Assembly (NCBI RefSeq): GCF_033126985.1
Contig: NZ_AP024714.1
Coordinates: 1,566,990 to 1,630,989, forward strand
Length of the DNA: 64,000 nt
Reading direction: 5' to 3'
Origin: Methylomarinovum caldicuralii
GTDB lineage: Bacteria; Pseudomonadota; Gammaproteobacteria; Methylococcales; Methylothermaceae
The position numbers were made by a program, and so were the translations under genes. Below, one piece after another: positions 17,639-25,870 of this stretch. How positions within the stretch are numbered: position 1 is the stretch's first letter; each line of letters starts with the position of its first letter. The notes below the pieces were generated by a model. That model did no database searches, was not told the origin of the DNA, and saw nothing but the letters and a program-made list of their open reading frames with translations.

Positions 17639-19776
17639 GCAAAATCGCCAACCTTCACAGCCGTATCGTCAGTTTCATCTGGGGCATCGCTGACGACGTG
17701 CTACGCGATGTCTATGTGCGCGGCAAGTATCGGGACGTGATCCTGCCCATGACGGTGATCCGGCGGCTCGATGCCCTGCTGGAGCCTACCAAACCGGCTG
17801 TGCTGGCCATGAAGCAACAGCTTGACGAGGCCGGCATCGCCAACCAGCACGCGGCGCTCTGTCAGGCGTCGGGACAGGCCTTCTACAACACCTCGCCCTT
17901 CACCCTGCGCGATCTCAAGGCCCGCGCCAAGGCGCAGCAACTGCGGGCCGATTTCGAGGCCTATCTGGATGGTTTCTCGCCCAACGTGCAGGAGATCCTG
18001 GACAAGTTCAAGTTCCGCAACCAGATCGACACCCTGGTGGAGGCCGACATCCTCGGCCACCTGATCGAAAAGTTCCTCGACCCCACCATCAATCTCAGCC
18101 CCAACCCGGTGCTAAACCCCGACGGCACGGAGCGCCTGCCGGCCCTGGACAACCACGCCATGGGCACCATCTTCGAGGAGCTGATCCGCCGCTTCAACGA
18201 GGAGAACAACGAGGAGGCTGGCGAGCACTTCACCCCCCGCGATGTGGTCACCCTGATGGCCGACCTCATCTTCCTGCCCATCGCCGAGAAGATCGAATCC
18301 GGCACCTATCTGGTCTATGACGGCGCCTGCGGGACGGGCGGGATGCTCACCGTGGCCGAGGAGCGCCTGCAGCAACTGGCCGACCAGCACGGCAAGCGGG
18401 TTTCCATTCACCTGTTCGGGCAGGAGATCAACGCCGAAACCTTCGCCATCACCAAGGCCGACCTGCTGCTCAAGGGCGAGGGCATGGAGGCGGACAACAT
18501 GAAGCACGGCTCCACCCTCTCCGCCGACGCCTTCCCCGAGAAAACCTTCGACTTCATGCTCTCCAATCCGCCCTACGGCAAGAGCTGGAAGACCGACCTG
18601 GAACGCCTCGGCGGCAAGGATGGCATCACCGATCCGCGCTTCGTGGTCGAACACGCCGGCGACCCCGAATACAAGATGATCACCCGCTCCTCGGACGGCC
18701 AGCTCATGTTCCTGGTCAACAAGCTGGCCAAGATGAAGCATGACACCCCGCTGGGCAGCCGCATCGCCGAGGTGCACAACGGCTCGGCCCTGTTCACCGG
18801 CGATGCCGGCTCCGGCGAGAGCAACATCCGCCGCTGGATCATCGAAAACGACTGGTTGGAAGCCATCGTCGCCCTGCCGGAAAACCTCTTCTACAACACC
18901 GGCATCGCCACCTACATCTGGCTGCTCACCAACCGCAAGGCGCCCGAACGCCGGGGCAAGGTCCAGCTCATCGACGCCACCCAATGGTTCGAACCCCTGC
19001 GCAAGAACTTAGGAAAAAAGAACTGCCGCCTGGGCGAGGAGCACATCCGGCACATCTGCGATCTGATCGTCAACCCGCGCGAGACCGAACAGAGCAAGCT
19101 CTTCCCCAATGAACACTTCGGGTACTGGAAGATTATTGTTGAGCGACCCCTGCGCTTGCGGGTGGACCTTGTCGGAAACCGCCTGGTGGCGCTGAACGAG
19201 GCTTGCGAGCAGGCCAGGGAACCCGACCTGCCGCGCCTTGCCCTGAAACTGGCCGAACACTTCGGTGCCGAGCCGCTGATGGATTACAACACCTTCATCG
19301 CCCGCGCCAAGTCCGAGGCCAAGGCCCCGGGCCTGCGCTGGACCGCCAAAAAGGAAAAACTGCTGCGCGAACACCTGACCGAAACCGACGAGAACGCCGA
19401 GCCGGTCATCAAAAAGGCGCACAAGCCCGGCAAGGCCGAGCCCGACCCGCTGCACGGCCGGTTCGAAGCGGAAATCGACGGCAAAACCGCCATCGTTCAA
19501 TACGAGCCCGACACCAGCCTGCGCGACAGCGAGCAGGTGCCCCTGCTGGAAGCAGGCGGCATCGAAGCCTTTTTCCGCCGCGAGGTGCTGCCCTATGTAC
19601 CCGACGCCTGGATCGACGAGAGCAAAACCCAGATCGGCTACGAAATCAGCTTCACCCGCGAGTTCTACAAACCCGCGCCCATGCGGTCGCTGGAGGAGAT
19701 CGTCGCCGACATCCGCGCCTTGGAGCGGGAAACTGAAGGATTGTTGGATGACATTCTGGTGGAGGTGGCGCAATGA
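17635..19776 (+). CDS. hsdM: Type I restriction-modification N6-adenine methyltransferase subunit HsdM
   Basis: 713 residues with an N-terminal HsdM helical domain, the SAM-binding motif [11 protein letters not shown] and catalytic motif SNPPYGKSW, and a C-terminal extension. As HsdM it would methylate adenine with HsdS giving specificity. It overlaps hsdS by 4 bases. The gene looks intact. Because hsdS and hsdR are broken (see those entries), it should lack sequence specificity unless another HsdS acts in trans. Confidence 0.93.
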   Translation: MSKIANLHSRIVSFIWGIADDVLRDVYVRGKYRDVILPMTVIRRLDALLEPTKPAVLAMKQQLDEAGIANQHAALCQASGQAFYNTSPFTLRDLKARAKAQQLRADFEAYLDGFSPNVQEILDKFKFRNQIDTLVEADILGHLIEKFLDPTINLSPNPVLNPDGTERLPALDNHAMGTIFEELIRRFNEENNEEAGEHFTPRDVVTLMADLIFLPIAEKIESGTYLVYDGACGTGGMLTVAEERLQQLADQHGKRVSIHLFGQEINAETFAITKADLLLKGEGMEADNMKHGSTLSADAFPEKTFDFMLSNPPYGKSWKTDLERLGGKDGITDPRFVVEHAGDPEYKMITRSSDGQLMFLVNKLAKMKHDTPLGSRIAEVHNGSALFTGDAGSGESNIRRWIIENDWLEAIVALPENLFYNTGIATYIWLLTNRKAPERRGKVQLIDATQWFEPLRKNLGKKNCRLGEEHIRHICDLIVNPRETEQSKLFPNEHFGYWKIIVERPLRLRVDLVGNRLVALNEACEQAREPDLPRLALKLAEHFGAEPLMDYNTFIARAKSEAKAPGLRWTAKKEKLLREHLTETDENAEPVIKKAHKPGKAEPDPLHGRFEAEIDGKTAIVQYEPDTSLRDSEQVPLLEAGGIEAFFRREVLPYVPDAWIDESKTQIGYEISFTREFYKPAPMRSLEEIVADIRALERETEGLLDDILVEVAQ

Positions 19777-19909
19777 AGCTCAGGCCTTATCCGGAGTACA
19801 AGGATTCGGGGGTGTCGTGGCTTGAGGAAATACCTGCCACATGGCGGCTGCAACGACTTCGGAACGCGGTTGAACTGAAGGTGAGTAATGTAGACAAGCA
19901 TATTAAGGA
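19773..19909 (+). pseudogene. hsdS: HsdS specificity subunit, N-terminal remnant cut by an IS4-type element
   Basis: Starting at the ATG that overlaps the hsdM stop, the reading frame gives [21 protein letters not shown], the typical beginning of HsdS proteins (Y-K-D-S-G-x-x-W-L-G/E-x-I-P), and continues for about 45 codons. The frame runs into the left inverted repeat of the insertion element at 19910 and stops at 19941. The rest of hsdS, including both target-recognition domains, is absent from the window. Confidence 0.85.
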
Positions 19910-21365
19910 CACCCTATTACCCACATCTTCCCCCTTCTCATAGGAATCAATGTCTTATCCGTTTTCTCTGAGGGAACTTGATCTCGGCCGCCCGGATGGC
20001 GGTCACGGCCTCCACGTAGGCGCTCAGTTTGGTCATGCCCTGCCACAGGGCTTTGGGGCCGGGTGGGGGATCGTTCTTGCGCCCCAGCCAGCCGCCAAAG
20101 CCGGCCACAATGCGGACGATGGCGCCCAAATCCGGCGGCGTCGCGGGCGGCGGGGTGCGATGGTGGATGGCCCAGGCGGTCTGCCATTCTTCGACAGAGA
20201 ACACCACTTCACAGCACCACTCGGGATGTTCCCGCCCGAGCGTCATCAGCATCAGGATGCGCCAGGCGACGATCAGATACAGCACCAGGGCCCGTTCCAG
20301 GCGTTCCCGGGTGCGAAGTTGCAGGGCTTCGATGCGGCAGCCGCTTTTGAGGATGCGGAAGTAGACCTCGATCCACCACCGTTTGCGGTACCATTCGATG
20401 CGCGCTCTGGCCTGTTCCAGGGTGGTGATTTCTTCGTTGGTGATCAGGCACCATTCGACCGCTTCCTGGCCTTCGGGGGGCGCCTCTTCCCGGGCCAGGA
20501 TGACGGTGACTTGGGGACCCGGGCCGCTGCGGGTCTTCAGTTCGACCCGGGCGAGCCGGATTGTTTGTGTGACCTGCCGGGCCGGGCGGTTGCCGCCGGC
20601 CGGCAGGTCAAAGGCGATCGTCCCCAACACCGGCTGGGCTTCGACCGCGGCCCGCAGTTTGCCATCGAGAGGGTCGTTGAGCTTGCGGTCGTGCTGCACC
20701 CGGATCAGGTAATCGGCGGCAAAGCCCAGCTGTTCGGCCCGGTCGATCAGGGCCCGAAGGTCACCTTCGCGGTCGGCGACATACACCAGCCGGGTCTCGG
20801 GCGCCAGGGCGGCCATCTCGGCCACCCGCTCATAACCTTCCACCCAACGCAGGCTTTCGGCCAGGTCCGGTTCCCCCTTGGGCAAACGCGCCCAGTGCCA
20901 GCAGTCGGTCACCCCCAGGGCCACGCCCGCCTCACTGATCACCAGCGTCGGATGCAGGTACAACCCCTGACGCTGCTCGTAATTCAGCCGTCCCAACCCC
21001 GCCATCGACGGCCGCCCGGAATAATCCAGCTCGGTGGTGTCCTGCAGGCACAGCACCCGCGACTGCTGCCGGATCCGTTCCAGGGTCGGCACACTGTGGG
21101 CCCGCAACACCTCCCGAAAATCCAGCCTGGCATTGTCCAGCAGCCGGTAGGCCGCCTTGGTCTCCGCCCAGCCACCCCCGCAAACGTTGGGAATGCTCGC
21201 CATCGGATCGCTTGCCATCGCTTCTATCACCCGGCACAGCCGCCGGTTCAGGCGGGCATCGCCCAGCGCCAGGGAAAAAATTCTTGTTCAGCCCAGCTCA
21301 TGTCAACGCCTATCCAAAGAAATCAATATCTTACTGCAGGGGCGAGAGATGTGGGTAATAGGGTG
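19910..21365 (-). mobile_element. IS4-family (IS50/Tn5-type) insertion sequence, copy 1, 1456 bp
   Basis: The element has perfect-looking terminal inverted repeats, CACCCTATTACCCACATCT at 19910-19928 and its complement at 21347-21365. It encodes one transposase on the minus strand. Copies 2 (28047-29502) and 3 (35320-36775) have the same length and almost the same sequence. The 9-base flanks (TATTAAGGA and ACTTATTAC) do not match, so the expected target duplication is missing. The left end sits in hsdS and the right end abuts a zinc-operon fragment; a deletion or recombination between copies followed insertion. Confidence 0.93.
19947..21301 (-). CDS. IS4/Tn5-type transposase, apparently requiring a -1 frameshift at T6
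   Basis: The main frame (19947-21230, 427 residues) resembles Tn5 transposase: YRKRWWIEVYFRILKSGCRIEALQL carries the YREK-like signature with the catalytic Glu, and VADREGDLRALI the second acidic residue. The homologous N terminus lies in two frames. ATG at 21301 encodes MSWAEQEFF, and after a run of six T (complement of 21275-21280) the -1 frame gives SLALGDARLNRRLCR, matching Tn5's W-A-K-S-V-F-S-S-A-A-L-G-D-P-R. All three copies have the same T6, so this is not a random error. Confidence 0.85.
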
Positions 21366-21367
21366 AC

Positions 21368-21454
21368 TTATTACCCGGCAAAATCGCCGCGTTCATCTAC
21401 AGCTCGCACCACGAATACCGTTCCATAAAAACACCGGCCCTGGGCAGAACATGA
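21368..21454 (+). pseudogene. C-terminal 28-residue tail of an unidentified protein
   Basis: Between the insertion sequence and the ZIP gene the frame LLPGKIAAFIYSSHHEYRSI... runs to a TGA at 21452-21454, which overlaps the ZIP ATG (ATGA). The overlap implies it was the preceding gene of the same operon, decapitated by the IS at its left. I do not recognise the product. No Zur operator is visible here. Confidence 0.4.
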
Positions 21455-21875
21455 CCATTGTCTTAACGACCGTAACCGGCACAATTGCCGCCTGTCTCGC
21501 CGTCAGTTTATGCTCGCTGTCGAGTGCGATTGCGCTCTGGCTAAAACCTGAGACATTAAAATGGCTGGTACCCAATCTGGTGGCCTTGGCTGTTGGTGTA
21601 CTGCTGGGCGATGCCTTCATTCATCTGATTCCCGATGCCATTCAGCGCCATGGGGCAGTCAGCGAGGTCTGTCTGACCGTGCTAATCGGTATGTTTGTTT
21701 TTTTCATGTTGGAAAAAGGCGTGCGCTGGCGTCACGACCACAACGTCGACACCCGCCCAACCACCGATCACATTTTGCCTTTGGCCAAAATGAATCTGAT
21801 CGGCGATGCCATGCATAACTTTGTCGACGGCATTCTGATCGCGGGTAGCTTTCTGGCCGATCCGGTCATGGGACT
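21451..21875 (+). pseudogene. ZIP-family zinc transporter, C-terminally truncated by the IS66/intron chimera
   Basis: The 142-codon remnant begins with a hydrophobic N terminus and holds ZIP hallmarks: GDAFIHLIPDA in the second helix, a His-containing loop (RWRHDHN) and the metal-binding helix NLIGDAMHNFVDGILIAG with the HNxxDG motif. A full ZIP protein would have about four more helices. The frame enters the mobile element at 21876 and stops at 21963. It lies in a zinc-homeostasis cluster. Metal uptake across the inner membrane would be its role; as broken it is very unlikely to work. Confidence 0.8.
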
Positions 21876-21886
21876 GTACCCGTTCA

Positions 21887-23873
21887 TTGCGCCAGGCCAA
21901 GCCTGGAGAAGGAGGAAGTTATGTAGAAGGAAAGACATCGCTGAAACCTTCAGAGCGACCTGACAGGTGCAAGTCCTGTCCGGCCAAGGCTGGCCACCAG
22001 CCGGAACCGAGTGTTGCGTGGTCGAGGAGCGATCCCGACTGCGAAGCGTACACAGGGGGCCTGTAGGCCGCGTGATGGAGCCTCGAAAGTACGGAATGCG
22101 GAGCCGACGTTGTTGAACGGACGGAAGGCAACAGGGGTGGTGCTGTACTGGCCTGGCATCATCCCTCCGCCGGGGTCGAAGAGCGGGGCATGCAGGGCAA
22201 GGGTCGCCCAGGAACCTGGGAGGGCTCGATCACTCCTTGCGGGAAGAGCGGTGCGGGCGCCGTGTGAGAAAAGGCCCAGGCCCATCGGAGCGGTGTCCGG
22301 CCGATGGGAGCGAACGGGACACGAAGCAGGGTACCGGCGCGCGAAGGCGACGAAGCGCGCTGGGAAGGTGATCGAGCAATCGGAGCCTGCCGATAGTACC
22401 TGGGAAGTCGGGGAACCTGCCCCAAGGGACCCGATGGAGGGAAGCGGCAGGTCGGACGATGGGGCTTTCGGAGGGGCAGATGGCCGGGACATCGAGCCAG
22501 GAAAACATCTCAACACGACAACGGAAGCTAGTGGAACTGGCCCGGATCGAACCGAAGCTGGAACTGACCACGATTGCCCACCACATCGACGTGGTGTGGC
22601 TGGAAGAAGCCTGGCGGCGCACCCGCAAGGACGGGGCCGCCGGGGTGGACGGCGTGACTGCATCCCAATACGCAGCCGCCTTAGAGGAGAACCTGACGCG
22701 CCTGCTGGAACGGTTCAAGACCGGCCGGTATCGGGCGCCTGCGGTACGGCGCGTCCACCTGCCCAAGCCGGGAACGGGAAAGACCCGCCCGATCGGCATT
22801 CCCACGCTGGAAGACAAGGTGCTGCAACGGGCGGTGCTGATGGCGCTGGAACCCATCTTCGAGCAGGACTTTCTCGACTGCGCCTACGGGTTCCGGCCCG
22901 GACGCAGTGCCCACCAGGCCCTGGAGAGGCTATGGGGCGGGCTGATGGCCATGGGCGGTGGCTGGGTCATCGACCTGGACATCCAAAACTTCTTCGACGA
23001 CGTGGACCGGGACCGGCTGCGGAACTTTCTGGGGCAGAGGGTGCGCGACGGCGTGATCTGCCGCGTGATCGGTAAATGGCTGAATGCCGGCGTCATGGAG
23101 AGCGGACAGCTTCACTACCCCGAACAAGGGACACCGCAAGGTGGGGTGATCTCCCCGCTGCTGGCCAACCTCTACCTGCATCACGTGCTCGACCTGTGGT
23201 TCGAGCAGACGGTCAAACCGCGACTGCAAGGCAGCGCCTTCGAAGTCCGGTTCGCCGACGATGCGGTCCTGGTGTTCGAACGGGAAGAAGACGCCCGGCG
23301 GGTATTGGCCGTTCCGGGCAAGCGCCTGGCCAAATACGGCCTGCGCCTGCACCCGGACAAAACCCGCCTGCTCGACTTCAGAAAACCCGGACGGAAAGGC
23401 CAGAGCTTCCAATACCTGGGATTCACCCACTACTGGGGACGCTCAGGGAAAGGGCGTTGGGTCGTCAAACGCAAGACCGCCCAAGCCCGGCTCAGCCGCT
23501 CCCTGCAGGCGATCAACCACGGGTGCCGGATGCACCGCCACTGGCCGGTTGCAGACCAACAAGCGGCCCTGAGCCGCAAACTCAAGGGGCATTATGCCTA
23601 CTATGGGATCGTCGGCAACAGCCAATCGCTGGCCCGCTTCCTGTACGAGGTCAGACGGCGCTGGTACAAATGGTTGTCCCGCCGCAACCGGGAACGGATG
23701 AACCGGGACCATTTTGGGCGGCTGTACAAACGATACCCACTCCCCCCACCGCGCGTGGTTCACGGAATTTCCCGTTGCGTAGCGACGCCATAGTCCGAGG
23801 AGCCGGATGCCTTAATCGGGCACGTCCGGATCTGTGGGAACCGCGGGTGAGCAATCGCCCGCGGTCACCCGGC
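21887..23873 (+). ncRNA. Group II intron, copy 1 (about 1.99 kb, with internal reverse transcriptase)
   Basis: The 5' boundary is set by the restored IS repeat and starts TTGCGCCAGGCCAAGCCTGG, a variant of GTGCG followed by a stem. The predicted EBS1 TGAACGG at 22114-22120 is complementary over 7 bases to IBS1 CCGTTCA at 21880-21886, just upstream of the junction. Domain V is recognisable at about 23800-23833 (AGCCGGATGC, loop, GCACGTCCGGATCT). A domain VI stem follows with GAACCGCGGG and CCCGCGGTC arms. The last few bases of the 3' end are uncertain. About 570 bases of non-coding ribozyme precede the ORF. Confidence 0.85.
22459..23793 (+). CDS. ltrA: Group II intron reverse transcriptase/maturase, copy 1
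   Basis: 444 residues with the RT blocks of intron-encoded proteins: DGAAGVDGVT, the RPIGIPTLEDKVLQRA block, YGFRPGRSAHQAL, DIQNFFDDVD, QGTPQGGVISPLLANLYLH and the catalytic FADD (residues 265-268) in place of the commoner YADD. A maturase X domain follows (residues ~350-430, LKGHYAYYGIVGN...RRRWYKWLSRR). No HNH endonuclease domain is seen, so retargeting would rely on other priming. The start could be this ATG or one 7 codons later. Copy 2 is identical in protein. Confidence 0.92.
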   Translation: MGLSEGQMAGTSSQENISTRQRKLVELARIEPKLELTTIAHHIDVVWLEEAWRRTRKDGAAGVDGVTASQYAAALEENLTRLLERFKTGRYRAPAVRRVHLPKPGTGKTRPIGIPTLEDKVLQRAVLMALEPIFEQDFLDCAYGFRPGRSAHQALERLWGGLMAMGGGWVIDLDIQNFFDDVDRDRLRNFLGQRVRDGVICRVIGKWLNAGVMESGQLHYPEQGTPQGGVISPLLANLYLHHVLDLWFEQTVKPRLQGSAFEVRFADDAVLVFEREEDARRVLAVPGKRLAKYGLRLHPDKTRLLDFRKPGRKGQSFQYLGFTHYWGRSGKGRWVVKRKTAQARLSRSLQAINHGCRMHRHWPVADQQAALSRKLKGHYAYYGIVGNSQSLARFLYEVRRRWYKWLSRRNRERMNRDHFGRLYKRYPLPPPRVVHGISRCVATP

Positions 23874-23884
23874 CGGTCTTGCCA
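23874..23884 (+). repeat. Right-hand part of the interrupted IS66 left terminal repeat, copy 1
   Basis: CGGTCTTGCCA at 23874-23884 is the inner half of the terminal repeat whose outer half (GTACCCGTTCA) is at 21876-21886. Both halves together match the complement of the right end at 25362-25383 with two mismatches at positions 3 and 4. Confidence 0.85.
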
Positions 23885-23914
23885 AGTGCCTGAAGATTCA
23901 GGAGAATGCGGGCC

Positions 23915-25375
23915 ATGGAAAGACTTGATCTGGACCTGAGCCGCCCACCTCCCTTGCCCGGGACGGTGGAGGAATGCCACCGGGTGATCGAAGCGCTTTG
24001 GCGGGCGCTGGGAGAATTTCAGCAGATCCAGGCGCGAGTGGAAGAACTGGAGGAACAGTTGGCCTTGGGGTCCGACAATTCCTCCCAACCACCTTCCCAG
24101 GACAGCCCGAAGAAGCGCGCCGAGCGCAAGGGCAAGCGACCGACGGGACGCAAGAAAGGGGCGCAGGTGGGACATCCCAGGCACGAGCGGGCTCTGGTTC
24201 CGGCAGAAGCAGTGGACGAGGTCCGGCATTACTTTCCCCATGGCCGCTGTGAGTGCGGTGGGTCGGTGGCGGTGCGGGGATTCCGTCCCCATCAGGTGTT
24301 CGACCTGCCCGAGATTCGTTACCGGGTGGTCGAACACCGGGTGTATGAAGGCCGCTGTGGGTGTTGTGGTCAGAAGCACCAGGGGCGGCTACCGGATGAG
24401 GTGCCCCGCGGCCAGATGGGACCTGGGCTGGTGGCGTGGATTGGCTTGATGACGGGGCGCTATCACCTGTCGCTGCGGGAAGTCGAAGCGCTGCTGGAAG
24501 AACAATGGGGTCTGAGATTCAGCCTGGGGGCGATCAGCCAGAGCCAGATCCCGCTGCAGGCGTGGCTGGGTCCGGTCTACAACCAGATTGGCGAAGCGGT
24601 CAGAAAAGCGCTGATCGCCCATGCCGACGAGACCCGCCCCTACCGGGGCCGCAGCATCTATTGGCTGTGGGCGCTGACGACCGATCAGATGGCGTATTTC
24701 CTGACCCATTATTCCCGCGGCAAGGGTGCGGCCGGTGAGCTGTTGGGGGATTTCCAGGGAATCCTGGTGACCGACCGCCACGGGGCCTACAACGACCATC
24801 CCCAGGACTCACACCAATACTGCTGGGCGCATCTCATCCGCAACCTGGAACGGATCGCCGGGCGCAAGGGACAGGCCGGCGAAGATGGCGAACGCCTGCT
24901 CCGGGCCGCCCGCCTGACGGTTCACTGCGGCAAGCTCTGGCAACAGAGCCATTACCCATCCGACCGCTACCGAAGGCGATTGGAACGCCTCAAAGCCCTC
25001 TTCCGGCGCGAACTGGAACAGGCCGCCCAAAGACATGGCGACAACAAAACCGGTCGCAGCTGCCGCAAGTTGTTGGACGATTTTCCCAGGTTCTGGACCT
25101 TCCCGGACCATCCCGGGGTACCGATGACCAACAACACGGCAGAGCGTGCCCTACGCCCCTATGTCATCTGGCGCAAGACCAGTTTCTTCAGCCAGTCGCA
25201 TCGCGGTGACTGCTTCCGACCCATGATCCTGTCGCTGGTCGAAACCTGCAAGCGCCTCAAGATCGGCGTCTATCAGACCCTGCGGACCATCTGCGCCCAG
25301 GGCATGGCAGAGGGCGAGGTCACCTTCCGCCTGCCCCTGCCGGAACCTCAACCACTTCCAGTGGCAAGACCGTGA
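23915..25375 (+). CDS. IS66-family transposase (TnpC type), copy 1
   Basis: 486 residues with the family's layout: an N-terminal coiled region ([28 protein letters not shown]), a zinc-finger-like cysteine block (CECGGS... CGCCGQ), then the DDE core ([17 protein letters not shown], and [21 protein letters not shown] with the catalytic Glu) and a short C-terminal domain. The IS66 accessory genes TnpA/TnpB are absent, as in ISBst12-like members. ATG at 23915 is preferred over 23906, where the AGGAG is only 1 base away. The stop lies within the right terminal repeat. Confidence 0.93.
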   Translation: MERLDLDLSRPPPLPGTVEECHRVIEALWRALGEFQQIQARVEELEEQLALGSDNSSQPPSQDSPKKRAERKGKRPTGRKKGAQVGHPRHERALVPAEAVDEVRHYFPHGRCECGGSVAVRGFRPHQVFDLPEIRYRVVEHRVYEGRCGCCGQKHQGRLPDEVPRGQMGPGLVAWIGLMTGRYHLSLREVEALLEEQWGLRFSLGAISQSQIPLQAWLGPVYNQIGEAVRKALIAHADETRPYRGRSIYWLWALTTDQMAYFLTHYSRGKGAAGELLGDFQGILVTDRHGAYNDHPQDSHQYCWAHLIRNLERIAGRKGQAGEDGERLLRAARLTVHCGKLWQQSHYPSDRYRRRLERLKALFRRELEQAAQRHGDNKTGRSCRKLLDDFPRFWTFPDHPGVPMTNNTAERALRPYVIWRKTSFFSQSHRGDCFRPMILSLVETCKRLKIGVYQTLRTICAQGMAEGEVTFRLPLPEPQPLPVARP

Positions 25376-25383
25376 ACGGTAAC

Positions 25384-25860
25384 CCGGTCGATCCGCTGCA
25401 ATTCGACTTCAACAAGCTATGGCCGGCAACCGCACAAATACCCGGTTATCGAGACTGGCTGGCCGATGTCGAGTTACTGGTCACGGCGTTCTGCGAACTG
25501 TTCGAACGCCGTGAAGCCGGTTTACGCCTAAGGACACTGGATAAAGCCATGTGCCCGCGCTTCCACGTCGACCGGGTGCCGGCGCGGATGATTTGCAGTT
25601 ACGGCGGCATCGGTACCGAATGGCTACCGGAATATGCATTCGAGCGCGCCAAATTGGGCATGGGCGGTTGCGGCTTTCCGGATGCCGAATCCGGCCTGAT
25701 TGCCGATCCCACCGCAATCCGGCAAATGCCCGCTTACGCGGTGGGACTGATGAAAGGCGAAAACTGGGAAGGCAACGAAGGTCATGGCTTAGTGCATCGC
25801 TCGCCGCAGCCAACCGCCGTGCAGCCACGCAGATTGTTGTTGACTCTGGATATGCTGTAG
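25384..25860 (+). pseudogene. DUF1826 family protein, N-terminally truncated
   Basis: The frame is open from the chimera's right end to a TAG at 25858-25860 and encodes about 158 residues (DPLQFDFNKLWPATAQIPGY..., RLRTLDKAMCPRFHVDRVPARMICSYGG..., GLMKGENW..., LVHRSPQP). The middle and end match my memory of DUF1826 proteins, which occur in Zur-regulated clusters with folE2 and COG0523 GTPases. The N-terminal 40 or so residues and the start codon were lost. The C-x-R-F-H-V-D and H-R-S-P motifs could bind metal; function is unknown. Confidence 0.8.
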
Positions 25861-25870
25861 GGAGACGGAT

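Larger units (their letters stand above)
21876..25383 (+). mobile_element. Chimeric element, copy 1: IS66-family IS with a group II intron inside its left terminal repeat (3508 bp)
   Basis: Copies at 21876-25383 and 29876-33383 are identical wherever I compared them except for one base (A at 25369, C at 33369). Removing the intron (21887-23873) joins GTACCCGTTCA to CGGTCTTGCCA. The complement of the right end reads GTTACCGTTCA followed by CGGTCTTGCCA: a 22-bp inverted repeat with 20 matches. So the intron sits exactly between bases 11 and 12 of the left repeat. Copy 1 has no matching flanking repeat; it truncates a ZIP gene on its left and a DUF1826 gene on its right. Confidence 0.88.

Noticed and set aside
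21366-21450. Zur operator upstream of the ZIP gene
   Set aside because: The segment is the 3' end of another reading frame and no AT-rich palindrome like a Zur box is present; the operon's true promoter appears to have been lost with the IS events.
22011-23075. A 354-codon frame at the start of the intron
   Set aside because: It lies in ribozyme domain I and in the wrong frame of the RT gene; it is Gly/Arg/Pro-rich without similarity to a known family.
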